Below are positions 43,583-55,800 of a stretch of 64,000 nucleotides of DNA, piece by piece. Made by a program: the position numbers and the translations under genes. Numbering within the stretch: position 1 is the first letter of the stretch; each line of letters starts with the position of its first letter. The notes under the pieces were generated by a model that was not told where the DNA came from, ran no database searches, and saw nothing but the letters and a program-made list of their open reading frames with translations. Origin of the DNA: Bretschneidera sinensis (Eukaryota; Streptophyta; Magnoliopsida; Brassicales; Akaniaceae); assembly GCA_023935145.1 (NCBI GenBank), contig CM043698.1, forward strand, positions 36,172,001-36,236,000. Direction: 5' to 3'.

Positions 43583-45966
43583 GAAGGGAATGTTTATTGT
43601 TGTGTGAGTTGATCTATATAAGATATCACTGTTTGAATATCTATGTTACTAGTTTGCTACTGAATTTGTGGTAGGCAAGTACTAGTGGGGCTTTTTCTCT
43701 TCCTATGATGGCATAGGAAAAGGGTTTGAATAAAATTTAGTTTGATTGTGGTATGGTTTCAGTTTGAAATTTTATTCTTTCGAGAATTGCAAACTATTTG
43801 ATTCATTATTGATTGATGGTTGCCACAATATGCTGATATCTTTCTATTTTCTTTTCGATAAAAATCAAGTATAGGGTTGTTAACAAGTTTAGCATGCAAT
43901 ACGTGAGTAAATTAATGAAAGGAAAAGTGGGAACGAGAGGCATTTACCTTTGACCCATTATTTATTGCATGATTTATCAAAATGTCTTGCTAAAAAATCC
44001 TCATATTTTCAATAGATTTTCATGCTTGGAATTATGTTCGTTATATCCTCTTTTCACAAAAAGCAGCCTTTCTTATGTCAAATTCAATTTTCGTTTCATT
44101 CATTTGGAAACAATTAGTGATGAATTTGAAGCTATCGTGCTTGATAATTGGGAGGATATAAATTTCTTAAGTTTTCATTTTTTTAGATAATTGGTATATA
44201 TTTATAATTTTATATTTTATATTGGCAAAAATGTCAAAACGAATTTATGAGTGATACAATTATTTTAGTTTTTTTAAGCAAAAAAAAGATATATTTTTTT
44301 CTAAAGTTATTATTCAATGAATGAATTCAAAGTTCTCGGATTGGAAAAAGTTGTAAATTATATTATTGTGGACTTCCACTCAGGAATTTTTTGTTAGACA
44401 GGACTTATTCAAAATTTTAATGATAATTTTAAATTTTTTTATTAATAATATTATTTTTTAGATTTTTTTATTTATATTAAAATTATTAATAAAATTTTAA
44501 AAAATTAATAATAAATTCCGGACAAACCTAAATCATTAGTATAACGAAGAATATTTGCCCCACTCAGCAGGAGTATGAGTTTATCGACTTTTTGTCCGTA
44601 GAGAGGAGCATATTTTATTTTTTTTTGGAAACAAAACAGAATGAAATGTTGCATTGACAGTATCATTTGCAGTCAGGTGAGCATGAGCCGAATTGGTTTG
44701 AAAAATCAATCAAACTCAATTATATCGAGTAAAAAAAATATCAATTCAACTCATGAATTTATCAAATCCGAATCAAATCAAACTCATTTAAATCGGTTTG
44801 GGTAACTGATTTAGTATTTTTTCATTTAAAAAATAATGTAAACATATTATATAAGAAAAAATATTTTACTACAATTATCTATCATTTATTATATCCAAAA
44901 TCAAATTCATACAAGAATTTATTAAATCTTACAAACTATAATTTACAAATTAAGTACCTTAATTACTTCACGCAAAAATTCAAATAACTTAATTTAATAT
45001 AAACCATATAAAAGTAAATAGAAACTAGATTTTAAAGTTGTTTGATCCATTAAATTCTTCAAAACTTCAATACTAGTATAGATTTTGTCATGGAATCTCC
45101 ATAACCAAGTTATATCATACAAAAAAACATAAAGTAAGTGAACATAGGATAAACAAATCAATTCGACAGATTTTTAAAAAGTATATTGAAAGTCAAAAAT
45201 AAATTATTTCATGAGAATAAACAGTTTTTTTTAACTAAAAAGTATTAAAAATAAACATATTCCTTACATATTTAAATTTTAATTGGTCTTTGTATAGAAA
45301 TTAATATTTTTGTTGATGAGTTTCTAAAAAAAAAAAACAAAAATATTAATATATATATATATATATATTCAAACACGCGAAATATATATTACAATTCAAA
45401 CTAACTTATAATCTATCATTTTTTAAATTAAATATATTTTAAATATATATAAATGTAATTATATAATGATAGAGAGAGTCAGATTAAAATTTTTTAACCG
45501 TAATCCAATCCTATCCAATCTATTAAATTCAAAAAAATTTCATTAGTTTCAAAAATATTGGAACAAAAACTCTAACATAACTTTTAAAACTTCATCTCAA
45601 CCCATTCATCAGTTCAGCCATTTTTATATTCACCCGTAATTGCGATAGGTGAAAAGGGAAAACTACAAAGCCAAAAGGGTAACCGGGTAAAAAAAGTGGT
45701 CATAAATCACAACAACCACATCACAAAGAACTATATAGATGTCTGATCATGGGCTCACTCTTACACCATGTAATTGAAAACCACTCATGCCTGATCAAAT
45801 CTCCACCGCTAATAAAGGCATCACACCAAAATCTTAAAAGGCTACAAAACATCGTATAGTTTCTCGCTTCCTCTTTAGGTTTCGAGCTCTCTCTGATACA
45901 TTTTCCTCTCGCGCTCCTCACCTGCAACAAACCGCAGCGTATAGGCGGCGGCCGACTAAAGAAGAG
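43583..45966. other. Intergenic, AT-rich, transposon-derived phrases, no supported gene
   Basis: PGL3 3' UTR, then AT-rich DNA. Sequence at 44690-44830 (AGCCGAATTGGTTTG, AATCGGTTTGGGTAACTG) resembles decayed DNA-transposon ends but boundaries are not definable. A C-rich leader for the next gene begins at about 45840. Confidence 0.55.
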
Positions 45967-48900
45967 ATGATGGCCGCTCCTGAAGCCCCTCTCCGCTATG
46001 TCGGCATCCCCCGTGAATCCGCTGCTTTCCGCCTCATGAAACAAATGGTTCTCTCCCTCTTTCTATCTCTCCATATATAAGTATATGTTTGTGTATCTGT
46101 AACTATAATGGTGTGTTTGGACTTTGGATTTGTTTTAGGGGTGGGAAGAAGGAGAAGGTCTTGGGAAGGATAAGCAAGGGATCAAAGGATACGTTAGAGT
46201 AAAAAACAAACAGGACACTACTGGTTTCTTTCTTCTTGCACTCTCTTATTTTTACCTTTTTGGTGATTTAGGTTAAACACTTTGCTTGGTTGCTAAGAAA
46301 GAGTTAGGAAAAAGGAAAACGTGTTGAAATTTTGAATTATGGAGAAGTAGGGATTGTGGTTAAAAAAAGATAGGCATTTTAATCAAGCTAATTGAGGTTA
46401 CATAGAATTTCAATTGTTTTTTTTTTCTGTTTGCCATTGCCTTGGTTTTATTGGCTAAAGCGTTTAGTTAATTTTACTGTTTTTTTAAAAAATAAATTTG
46501 GAACAGGTGTTGGTCTAGACAAGCCAAATCCTTGGGCATTTGATACAGCTCAGTTTGATAGTATCCTCAAAAGATTAAAAGTGGTAAAGTCCATACTTTT
46601 TTCTCCTGATCTTTGATGAATTATAGTAATTATGCTATTCCCAACAAGGGATTAATGTCCAATTTTTTTTCTCTGGTGTGATTTTCAGCAAGCTGTGCAG
46701 AACACTGATGAAGGTAGAAAACGTGATGACCTTATTTCAATATTGCTCGTTATTTACTTATTTTGCTACATATAGTCTAAAGAATGTCGTATTTGTTCTA
46801 ACAGTTGTTGAGAAGAGCAATGCTCAAGATGAAACCGAGATTGATGCTTCTAATGATGTTCAAGATCCAGTTGTTAAGGCTACTCGACCACAAGGAAGGT
46901 TGGGGCAATTATATATGATTTGGGGTTTTGTTTTTTCAAATGCCCAAGAGGCAATTGTTTTGCTGATGCTCGATTTTTGTATTTTTTTTGGTTATTAGAT
47001 ATAAGAGAAGAGAGAGAGGGAAGCTTGTCCATGCATATTCTTCAAAGGATCTCGAAGGAATTCTTGTAAGTTCCAAACATAGTCAATATCCTCATTCACT
47101 GTCCGTAATTCAACATCGTATTCGAAGAGGTACCTGACCACTATCATAGTTGATGGTCTAGGCAACCCAAGAGGGGTGAATTGGATTTTTGAATTTCTTT
47201 TGAATTTAATTAGATAATTAATCAATCAATCAAAATGCACAATTTAGGCAACTCAAACAACAAAGATTAAATTGCAAAAATTAAAAGAGAGATAGGGAGG
47301 AGGAGTGTGTAAACATATTTATAGAGTAAACGCGTGTTGCTTAAACTGGTTACAAGAGATCAAGATAACTTTTCTCACCCAAAACTATATTGCATTTCTT
47401 TTACACTATGAATAGAATAGAATACAAATGAGAGGGGAATAGAATGATTGCAGCTCAAAGATTTCTCTCTCACCAATTTCTTGAATCAAGAATGGGTAAA
47501 AACAATTGAAAAGCTTAAGAACACTTTTGAGCTTTTTAGAATTGTTCAAGATGATCTTAAAACTCAAATTGGCTTGGAATTTATAGCTTTAATCTCAAAG
47601 AGCCTTTGAAATTTAATTTAGGAATGAATTGGCTCAAAATCTTTTTCGTTTAAATCAAAAAGTAGTTATACGTTGTGGTCTGGTTGATTGGCCTTACGCA
47701 GATTTGAAAAAAATGTTGATTTCGTGCATCCAGTTGACTGACCAAAGCCCGGGTCGACTGTGAGGAGGTCCTGCCTGATTCTATTTTTCAGGCCTTGACC
47801 TCCAATCGACTGGGTTCTTTGAAATCTGATTTTTTTTACTTAAATTTCTTTGGTTTTAAATCTTAGTTTAAGTAAATCAATTTTCAAAATGATTTTTGAG
47901 CTATCAAATGAATAAAGTACTTGAGAGAATAGTTCCATTACGCTTATTATAACTTCAAGTTTTCTCTTCATTCTTGTTCTTGGATAATTTTCATGCTTGT
48001 TTGGTGTGAATTTGCTGTGAGACTTATGAGCTTGAAACACACTTAGCAAACACATTAGTATAACAGTTTTGTTATCATCAAAATCAAATTGGGATTAACA
48101 ATCTCCTTTTTTTGACGATGACAAAACCATTGGCTAATAAAGACATTGCAAAAACTGAGTGTTTGGTTTTTTAAGAAAATTTTGAGCGAGTCTCCACTAG
48201 GACTTTTCCTCCATCAATTCAAAGCAATTTAATATATCCAACCAAGCACATATATCCAAACATCTCAAATCTACTTTTTAATATTGATGATTCACCTCTT
48301 TAAGGTTATGCATCTAGCTTTGTGCTTCTTTCTATCTTTCCCCTTTTTCTATGTTTTTAAGCAAATAATGCATATCATGTTATCAAAGCATCCACATCTT
48401 TTTAGTGATCATAAGCATGCTTAAATTTTAGAACTTTTTTCTTTTGCAATTGGAAACCAATCTACCAATGTAATTTGAAAACCATGAGCTTAAGTGCATA
48501 CCTTAGCTTTTTAATTAACGGCATGGTTTGCATTAAATTATATTGATAGATTGATTTTCCATTGCAAGAGAAATTTCTTTTTAAAATTTAAGGAATTGAT
48601 ATTTATGCTTATGATTGCTAAAAGTATGTGGATACTTCGATAACATGATATGCATTTTTTAAGCAAATAACACATCATATTATCAAAGCATCCTCATATT
48701 TTTAGCAATCATAAACATGCTTAAATTTAGAACTTTTTCCTTCTTCATTTGGAAACCAATCTACCAATATAATTTGAATGCAAACCATGAGCTTAAGTGC
48801 ATATCTTAGCCTTTAAATTAATGGCATGGTTTGGATTCAAATTTGATAGATTGGTTTTCCACTGTAGTAGAAACAAGTATTAAAAGTTAAGCAATTTATA

Positions 48901-51900
48901 TTTATGCTTATGATTGCTAAAAATATGTGGATGTTTTGATAACATGATATGCATTATTTTCTTAAAAACCTATTAAAAAAGGGAGAGATAGATGGAGCAC
49001 AAAGCTAGATGCATGACCTTATAGAGTGAAGCATCAATAATAAAAAGTAGATTCGAGATGCTTGGATATATATGTGTTTGGTTGGATATATTAAATTGCA
49101 GAGAAAAGTGCTAAAAATGGAGGAGACTTTGTCGAATTTTCCTTATAAAATTAACACTTGGTTTTTGCTATGTTTTTATTAGCCATTGGTTTTGTCATGT
49201 CATCGTCAAAAAAGGAAAGATTGTTAATCCCCAAATTCACAACAAATAAGCATGAGAATCATCTAGGAAGAAAGATGAAGAGAAGACTCGAATACGTTTG
49301 TCCATTAAATTAAATTTACCTTTTGCCCTATTGGCACTCAACCTCGTAAGACGCGAGTGAAGGTTGAGGTAGGTGTTCAATTTCCCATGTGCTTGTCATG
49401 ATGTGTGTTAAATTGTAAAGCAAAATGAAAAGAGAAAAGGTAAATGAACTTCCAATGAGTAAAGAGTAATAGTAGTATGTAGTCGTTATCTTAACCACTT
49501 AATGTAATTGTGTTCTAATTCATATAAAGACTGGATGCGACATTTTAAGTCCATTTTGAACAAGTTTGATCACTGGTTATTTACTATGGCAAGCTGTACT
49601 GTAGGTTAAAAAAACGGAGGAGTCGCCACATATAAGTCCTAATTTAGATGGCATATTGGAGACTGCAGAGGCCTCGGAAAGTCAAGATTTTTATGCTGAA
49701 GGTAATAATACTGCTAGATAGAAAACAGTAATATTCTCACAGTATGTTGCACTTTCTGGTAATCTTGTTTTGCTCTAAACATCTATCTTGTCACTTGGCA
49801 AAGGAAGATCAAACATAAGTGGCATTAAGTGCTTGCAGTTTTTCTCTACTTATGAATTCTCCAGTATTGCACAAACTATGAAATGCTTTTAATGCTTGTG
49901 ATATTATATGGTTGCTTCATCTACTCTCTGTTTTCAATATCTACTGTTAAAGCTGTTTCTTATGGTAACTTGCTTCATATATCAACTCTTTTGACATTTA
50001 AACGTGTGTTTTGTTCATTTAAAATGTATGAGCTTGATATATATTGTTGGTCCATTTCCAATCATCTTAAGCTTTTGGGATCAGTGGTAGTTAACATGGT
50101 AGCAGAACCAAGTGTTCGAATCTTGGTAACTCCCGCTTGTCTTTGTTTATGTTGTTTATGGGCCTAGCATGTGGGAGGGAGTGTTAAAATGTATATGAGC
50201 TTGATATAAATTATTGGCCCATTTCCTATTAGTTTAAGCTTTTGGATCAATGGTAGTTAACATGTTCGTTTGTGTATAAATGGTATCTGTTGATGTGCAC
50301 ATTGCATTGTTGACTAGGTCTCGTGTGTTGCTGAAATAGTTTGAAAATGTGAAATTGATTGTTACTGGAATAACTTTAGCACATTGGGACAGGAACCAGA
50401 GTTGAAGATATTTCTCCAGAGTGGTGGGGCTTTAAACTTGGGTTTGTTTCGGGAGGTTTTCTTGGCGCACAATCTACTAGAAATAAATTACTTAAAACTG
50501 GAGATCCTCAAGATGGTAACGAGAGAAGAGTATTTTGTGAAGACGATCAAGAAAATCTTTACAAACTTGTCCAAGTATGTATTGTCTTAATTCTTTCTTG
50601 CAAACTTGTTATATGCCTAGTTTCCTTAGTAATATGCATGTGGAAGGGAAATTTTTGCAAGTCTCTGACTGGGAATTTCATGTTATTAATCTTTTTTTTT
50701 TGCTTTATTTCTATCAATATTTCATATAATTAAGTGAATAAGTGGTGTGTAGTGGCATAACTGACATTTTAGTTGATAACGGTACGTCTTTTAAGGTGAT
50801 TGTCGACAAAACTACTATGAGAAGTTGATGGTGTTGTAGTGGGGAGTAACACAATGGACATGAATTGTTTAGTGTGCCTTTTTGACTCTTGAATTTTTCA
50901 GGATAAATCCACGACAGGGAAGCAAGGACTGGGCATTAAGGGCCAGCCAAAGAAAATAGCAGGTGTCCGCTTTCAGGGACAAAAGACATCTTTTGGCGAT
51001 AGTAGTGATGAGGATTCTGCCGATGTTGATTCCTCGTCAAAACGAAAATGTGATGTCGCATTTGAAATGGAAAAGATTGACGAACCAAAAGTGAAATTGA
51101 AAAAACTATGTAAACAACTTCTTCATCAGGTGCGTCGCCCATCATTGCAACAGCTTAAAACTGCTTATAATTTCCTGTATTATTTTTCTTATAGACTGCG
51201 TATTTCAGGTACAAAACTGCTTATAATTTCCTGTATTATTTTTCTTATAGACTGCGTATTTCAGGTACCTGGAGAGTCACTAAAGCTGAAACAGCTTAAA
51301 ACTCTTATTGATGAACATGCATCCTCAGTTTTCTCAGAGTTCTCTTCCAAAAGAGATGCTCTTGGTTACTTGAAACGTAAGGTATGGATGTCTAGCTTCT
51401 GGGTATCAGTTTTGCAGCTTAGATATGATTTAATAATCCTCTAAGGCAACAACATTATTATTCAGGGTAAATTATAACTACATTCCTCATATTTGGCCTT
51501 AAATACAATTACATCCCAAGTTTTCACATGCTATTCTCCTCCCCCCAAAAGAACTCATATAAAATTCGAAATGCATCCCATATTGTTTATAAACATTAGA
51601 AAATCTAACAAAATCAAGTTAAATGATGACATAACATCACATGTTTTTTTATTTAATTCAAGAAGTAATCCATACGTGAGGTTCCAACGAGTTTTAATAA
51701 AGGCAATTTCTATGATTTCAGCTAACATTCTTAGAGTGGGATGCGATTGTCCTTTTTTGAAAACTTTAGCTGTAATTGTATTTATTGTCAAACCTTAGGG
51801 ATGTAGTTATAATCTACTTATTATTATTTAACTTTTTCCTTGGGGAAATAACAATTGTTTATTGGTGAGGAGGAGTAAGCGGTCTAGATACATGTCATGT

Positions 51901-52069
51901 TTGAATCTGAAGATACATCATGTTTTTTATATATATAATGAATTAATTTTTCTTGCTATTTTTGCCAATGTAAGTCTGTTGTCAATTATTTTTCTGGTTG
52001 CAGCTGGAAGGAAGTGAGAAGTTCTATGTGGAGGGAAAGAGAGTTAGTCTCCAATCAAAGAGAGGCTGA
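45967..52069 (+). CDS. G-patch (D111) domain protein
   Basis: Eleven exons: 45967-46047, 46139-46223, 46507-46583, 46689-46713, 46805-46898, 46999-47065, 49605-49701, 50393-50574, 50902-51129, 51265-51381, 52004-52069 (TGA); phases close and give 372 aa. The G-patch is at about residues 20-70: AFRLMKQM, then [35 protein letters not shown]. This module binds and activates DEAH RNA helicases, so a nuclear or nucleolar RNA-processing role is likely. Further on: [20 protein letters not shown], a central [20 protein letters not shown] block, [12 protein letters not shown], then a charged tail with Lys-rich stretches. It appears orthologous to the G-patch gene I recall as At1g63980, adjacent to SPO11-2, as here. 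The second ATG, at 45970, is an equally good start. Introns 6, 7 and 9 are altered by repeats. The open frame at 50384 reads the exon in the wrong phase. Confidence 0.92.
48086..49237. mobile_element. Large fold-back (inverted repeat) element in G-patch intron 6
   Basis: Arms of about 270-300 bp: the left starts AAATTGGGATTAACAATC, the right ends GATTGTTAATCCCCAAATT, with long matched interior such as TTTGACGATGACAAAACCA and CATGCATCTAGCTTTGTGC on opposite strands. The centre holds a further motif that alternates direct and inverted four times (words CATATCATGTTATCAAAGCA and its complement near 48380, 48640, 48670, 48940). The TTTTGACGATGACAAAACC phrase resembles a plant LTR segment, so it may have arisen from two head-to-head LTR fragments. 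Confidence 0.75.
50017..50262 (+). mobile_element. TRIM (terminal-repeat retrotransposon in miniature) in G-patch intron 7
   Basis: 246 bp in all. LTR1 50017-50096 and LTR2 50182-50262 (about 80 bp each, ending GGTAGTTAACA). The interior starts with a primer-site-like TGGTAGCAGAACC and a GTTCGAATCTTGG phrase and ends with polypurine GGGAGGGAG. Target-site duplication TGTTC at 50012-50016 and 50263-50267. No coding capacity. Confidence 0.85.
51157..51268 (+). repeat. Perfect 56-bp tandem duplication spanning a splice acceptor
   Basis: Copies 51157-51212 and 51213-51268 are identical to the base and each contains a T-rich tract and TATTTCAGGTAC. The second copy supplies the acceptor for exon 51265. 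Use of the first AG (51209) would add 56 nt and an immediate in-frame TAA. Confidence 0.95.
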
Positions 52070-52765
52070 ACATTTTGTCAGAATTTTGATACGCCTGTAA
52101 CAGTCTGTATATGGCAGCTGAGACGGGATTTAAATTAGATTAAATAGATCAAGCATTCATTGGAATTGTCATAGTGATCAGTTTGCAATTTTATCGGTCA
52201 TTGCAATCTGTTTGTGTTATTTGATAAGGTCTGTATCGCAAATAAATACAGGGATATGATTTTGGTGTTAAGAGATATAATGAACAGGATTAGAAAAATG
52301 AAACAGGAGGCTTTCCAATTCACAATCAACTTTCTTGTGCTCGTGACTAAGTAGTGCTTGCAATATATATTTGTTTTGACAATCAATTTTCTTAAGTTAT
52401 TATTCCTGTTTTCTATCTACTTACAATCCTCTTCACCCACCCTTTTATTTTACAAATGTTATGCTCATTTGCAACCTACTGATTACAGATTTTTTCAAGT
52501 ATTAGATGTAATTTGCTTGTATAACTTTCTTTGCTATGTATTTTACCAAATAATCATCTGTGGCAAACAGAGCTTCGATTTCTGCTCTGACCACTCTGGA
52601 CCATTAATGCCAACTCTTCTCTGTAGCTAACCTGTTAATCAACCGTTGTTCAAGATTCTAATTTACTATGGTTGAAGTTAATTCAAGATTGAATCAGTCG
52701 CCTCACAAAGATGTGAAAAATGGGACAAAAGAGAGTCCATGATATTGAGGTGCTCGTTACCATAC
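52070..52765. other. Spacer between G-patch 3' end and SPO11-2 remnant
   Basis: G-patch 3' UTR and AT-rich sequence. I looked for the final SPO11-2 exon (ending GKYI-type in orthologs) on the minus strand here and did not find it. Confidence 0.55.
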
Positions 52766-54681
52766 CTGCAAGACATCTGAGGACATCAAACTCTTAGCAA
52801 TTTGCAGGTCCTGTGCCTTTAACGGAACTAAGGATTGTTCAGGTATCAGATGTAGATCATCCCCTGGAAGTCTCATCCACTTCACATTGCAAGATGAATG
52901 GTATGAACATTTAACACTGGTCATTTTCAATCCAGCTGTATGCCCGTAAGAAGAAAATGACCAATGTTAAATGTTCATACCATTCATCTTGCAATGTGAA
53001 GTGGATGAGACTTCGAGGGGATGATCTACATTTTCAATCCAGCTGCCGCACCCATTTTCTTCTTACGGGCATGACTAACCTCTCCTCTACTAAAATGCTT
53101 ACAATAAAACAAATTAAAGGCATCTCATGGACCACCTATAAGCAAAAATCTCTCACTAAATCGATCAATAATCTCTACCATTTAATAACATTTTTTTTAT
53201 TCAAATAACAACTTAAATTTTCACCCACATTAAATAAAAGAAAGAAGACTACGCCACAAGATTATTGTAACAGGGAAGCAGGACTCAAACAAGAAAAGGC
53301 AAAAACTGCTTGCGCACAGCTTAATGTTGGTGTCAAAAGCGGCAATACATTGAACATCATCTGATCAAATAGCGCAAATACATCTAAGATCCATTAGGTA
53401 ATATTGAAGCTTATCAGCTAGCAACAGTTCCAAGAAAGGAGTTTTTAATTTACTCTGATCTGCTGAATTCGAGCTTATAACATAAGGTATAACCTGAAGT
53501 GCAATTTAAAAAATGGAAATGCGGAAAGAGATCAGTTAATTTGCCTGCAGCAATAGCCGCCCTGCAAGAAGTCCCCTTCTAGATGCCATGATTCCAAGAC
53601 TGCACCGGCTGCAACGGAGTAATGCTACAACATCTATGGCACGAATACTTCTTTTTTCTAAGTTCTCTTATGGTTGAAACAAACATAGGAGATCCAAGTA
53701 AAATGCGCTTAGTTGAAAATACAAAATAAAGTACTAATGAGAAAATCAACCTTGGATTATCCTGTTGACCTCCAATTGAGACGAGAAATACTCCAGCGAG
53801 TCACAAAGCAACTTGTAAAAGAGCTCCCTCTGCGTCACTCGCTTCTCTTGAAGCAGAATTTTAAAGCATATTTCCATTACCTTCCACACTACATTTTCTC
53901 AAAAGGAAGGGAAGAAAAGAACGTTGAACACAATATAAACATTTCATGAAGAATAAGAAAGCGAAACAAATGTGAACAATACCTCAAACAAAGGCTTTAG
54001 CTGCGTTTGCTCTCATCAAGGACCGTGTACAAAAGGAACGAGAAAGTAAAACCAACGAAACATCTGTCAACAGCCCCTTACTCGGCTGTTACTCGACTTT
54101 CTATTTATCTGCAAACCGATTATACACTTGTTTTAGTCTTATGTTATGTTTGGTTACCGAGAAAATCCAAAAAAAAAAGTTTGAGTAGAAAGGAACTGCA
54201 GGTAATTTAGCGTGATATATAACTATTTGCCTTCAGATATAAATTAGTACTACATGTTTATTAATATGAAAGAAATCAAGAAATAGTTAATATATGAAAT
54301 TCAAACTAATTGCATAGCCACAAGGTCAGAATCAATTGTTTACACATAATCACCATTTTCAGCACTAATCAAAAGTAGGTGATAATTTGATGAGAAATGA
54401 AAAGACATAAACTGATAGTTACCAGAGGGAGATCATAGATTGCAGGATCTGGAGAGTTCAATATATTGATGAAATTGAGCACCGCAACCTCAATTCTAGC
54501 CCGAGCCTGAATCGAACCAAAATTTTCAACTGAATCCAAAAATCAAAATTAAAATAAAGGGAAATAAAAATATGCTATCGGAGATGAGTTTTGATAAGGT
54601 TACCTCATGAGGAGGGAGAATATCAGCGTAGCAGAGACGTTGATCGGAGAAGAACTTCATTGATTTGCAGAGATTTTCCAT
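52766..54681 (-). pseudogene. SPO11-2: Meiotic recombination protein SPO11-2, truncated pseudogene
   Basis: SPO11-2 is the topoisomerase VI A-like subunit that makes meiotic double-strand breaks. Recognisable exons (minus): 54681-54604 (MENLCKSMKFFSDQRLCYAD), 54506-54423 (ARARIEVAVLNF, LNSPDPAIYDLPL), 54108-53983, 53888-53751 (VWKVMEICFKILLQEKRVTQ, then RELFYKLLCD), 53633-53545 (DVVALLRCSRCSLGIMASRR), and a detached C-terminal piece 52930-52766 (CNVKWMRLPGDDLHLIPE). Lesions: exon 3 has a frameshift and an in-frame TGA; its last codon, expected AGA, reads TGA; the donor after 53545 is GC; the exons encoding most of the Toprim domain are absent; the final exon is absent. It keeps the position next to the G-patch gene seen in Arabidopsis, so this is the ancestral locus, now dead. 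Codons still look protein-like, so decay is recent. Confidence 0.92.
52850..53031. repeat. Near-perfect 78-bp inverted repeat (hairpin) from a SPO11-2 exon
   Basis: Left arm 52850-52927 and right arm 52954-53031 pair at 76 of 78 positions around a 26-nt loop. The left arm reads the SPO11-2 exon on the minus strand (RLPGDDL); the right arm reads the same exon on the plus strand and keeps the conserved RLRGDDL. Transcription through it would make a long dsRNA stem. Confidence 0.93.
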
Positions 54682-55775
54682 TTCTTGTGTTTTGTTGCAG
54701 TGATTTAGAGAAATTAGGAGAGACTTTTGGTTTCGAGAGGGATTGGCGCGCTAGCGGACTGTGAAATTTGAATGATGTTGCCAATGAAACTGGACGGAGA
54801 TGTTGAGATGGGCTTTAGACGAGTAAAAGCCCAATAGTCCCATAGTGTAGCCTTCAATACCCCTCTGCATCACTATGGGCCTTATTATTTTTCTCTTCGT
54901 TTTTTAGTTCTCTTGTACTAATTAAAATAATTGGATAGTGTTTTATAAAATATAAATCACTATTTCTTTTATAGGATAAAATTATTCGCTAACTTTGCTC
55001 AATTAATATATACTTTCGTTATGTTTAATTTTTTGGAATTGAAATTAAAATGAAATTATAGTCATCTTTAATAGTTTTTATGTTGAAAAAAATATAATTC
55101 TATCTCAATTTCAATTCCAGATAACCAAATATAACATATATTTCTATGCAATCATTGAATTCAACAGTTCATTTAACGACCTAATACTTTATAGGATAAT
55201 TTTTTAGTGAACTCGTGAGTTAAACACTTGAGCTTTTAACCGTTGGACCAATTGTTAGATACAGATGGAACAATTGGAAAATCGATTGCATTTTGCATTT
55301 TGAATTTTTTTTTGGTAAATGAGATGAAACGAAGTAAAACTTGGTTAACCCCATACTGCATACCAAATACTTTAATTTATAATTAATTTTATTGAATCGA
55401 ATAATTTAGAGATTGTGATAATTGTCATTAGACTTATATCACATTTTAAAATAAGAGACATCGATTTGAAAAACAGTTTTGAAAACCTTTTTGATCTTCG
55501 ATAAATAAAATGTTTGACGAAACGATACCTAAATACAATCTAATTCTTTTGAAATTAATTTTCTCTAGCAGTTTGAATTGGGTTGTTAAAAACCTAGCTA
55601 ATGGATGGAAAATATCAATTCATTCACCAAACTTTTCAAAGTTATATAATCTTAGCGAGAAGCTGTATCCAGCGGAAAATATTGAACAAAAATCAAAGGG
55701 AGACTTCAAAAAACTCGGTTTCTTGTATTTTTGTACTTCATGATAGTGAAATTGTCATTCCGCGTGCGGTACAGT

Positions 55776-55800
55776 CCCCCCCCCCCCCCCCCCCCCCCCC
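55776..55800. repeat. Poly(C)25 tract
   Basis: 25 consecutive C, continued by C-rich sequence to about 55890. The minus strand is poly(G), able to form quadruplexes. Length is unreliable in most sequencing data. Confidence 0.95.

Noticed and set aside
52957..53208. Plus-strand open frame containing CNVKWMRLRGDDLH as a new gene
   Set aside because: It is the inverted copy of the SPO11-2 exon read through into unrelated sequence; it has no start context or supporting exon.
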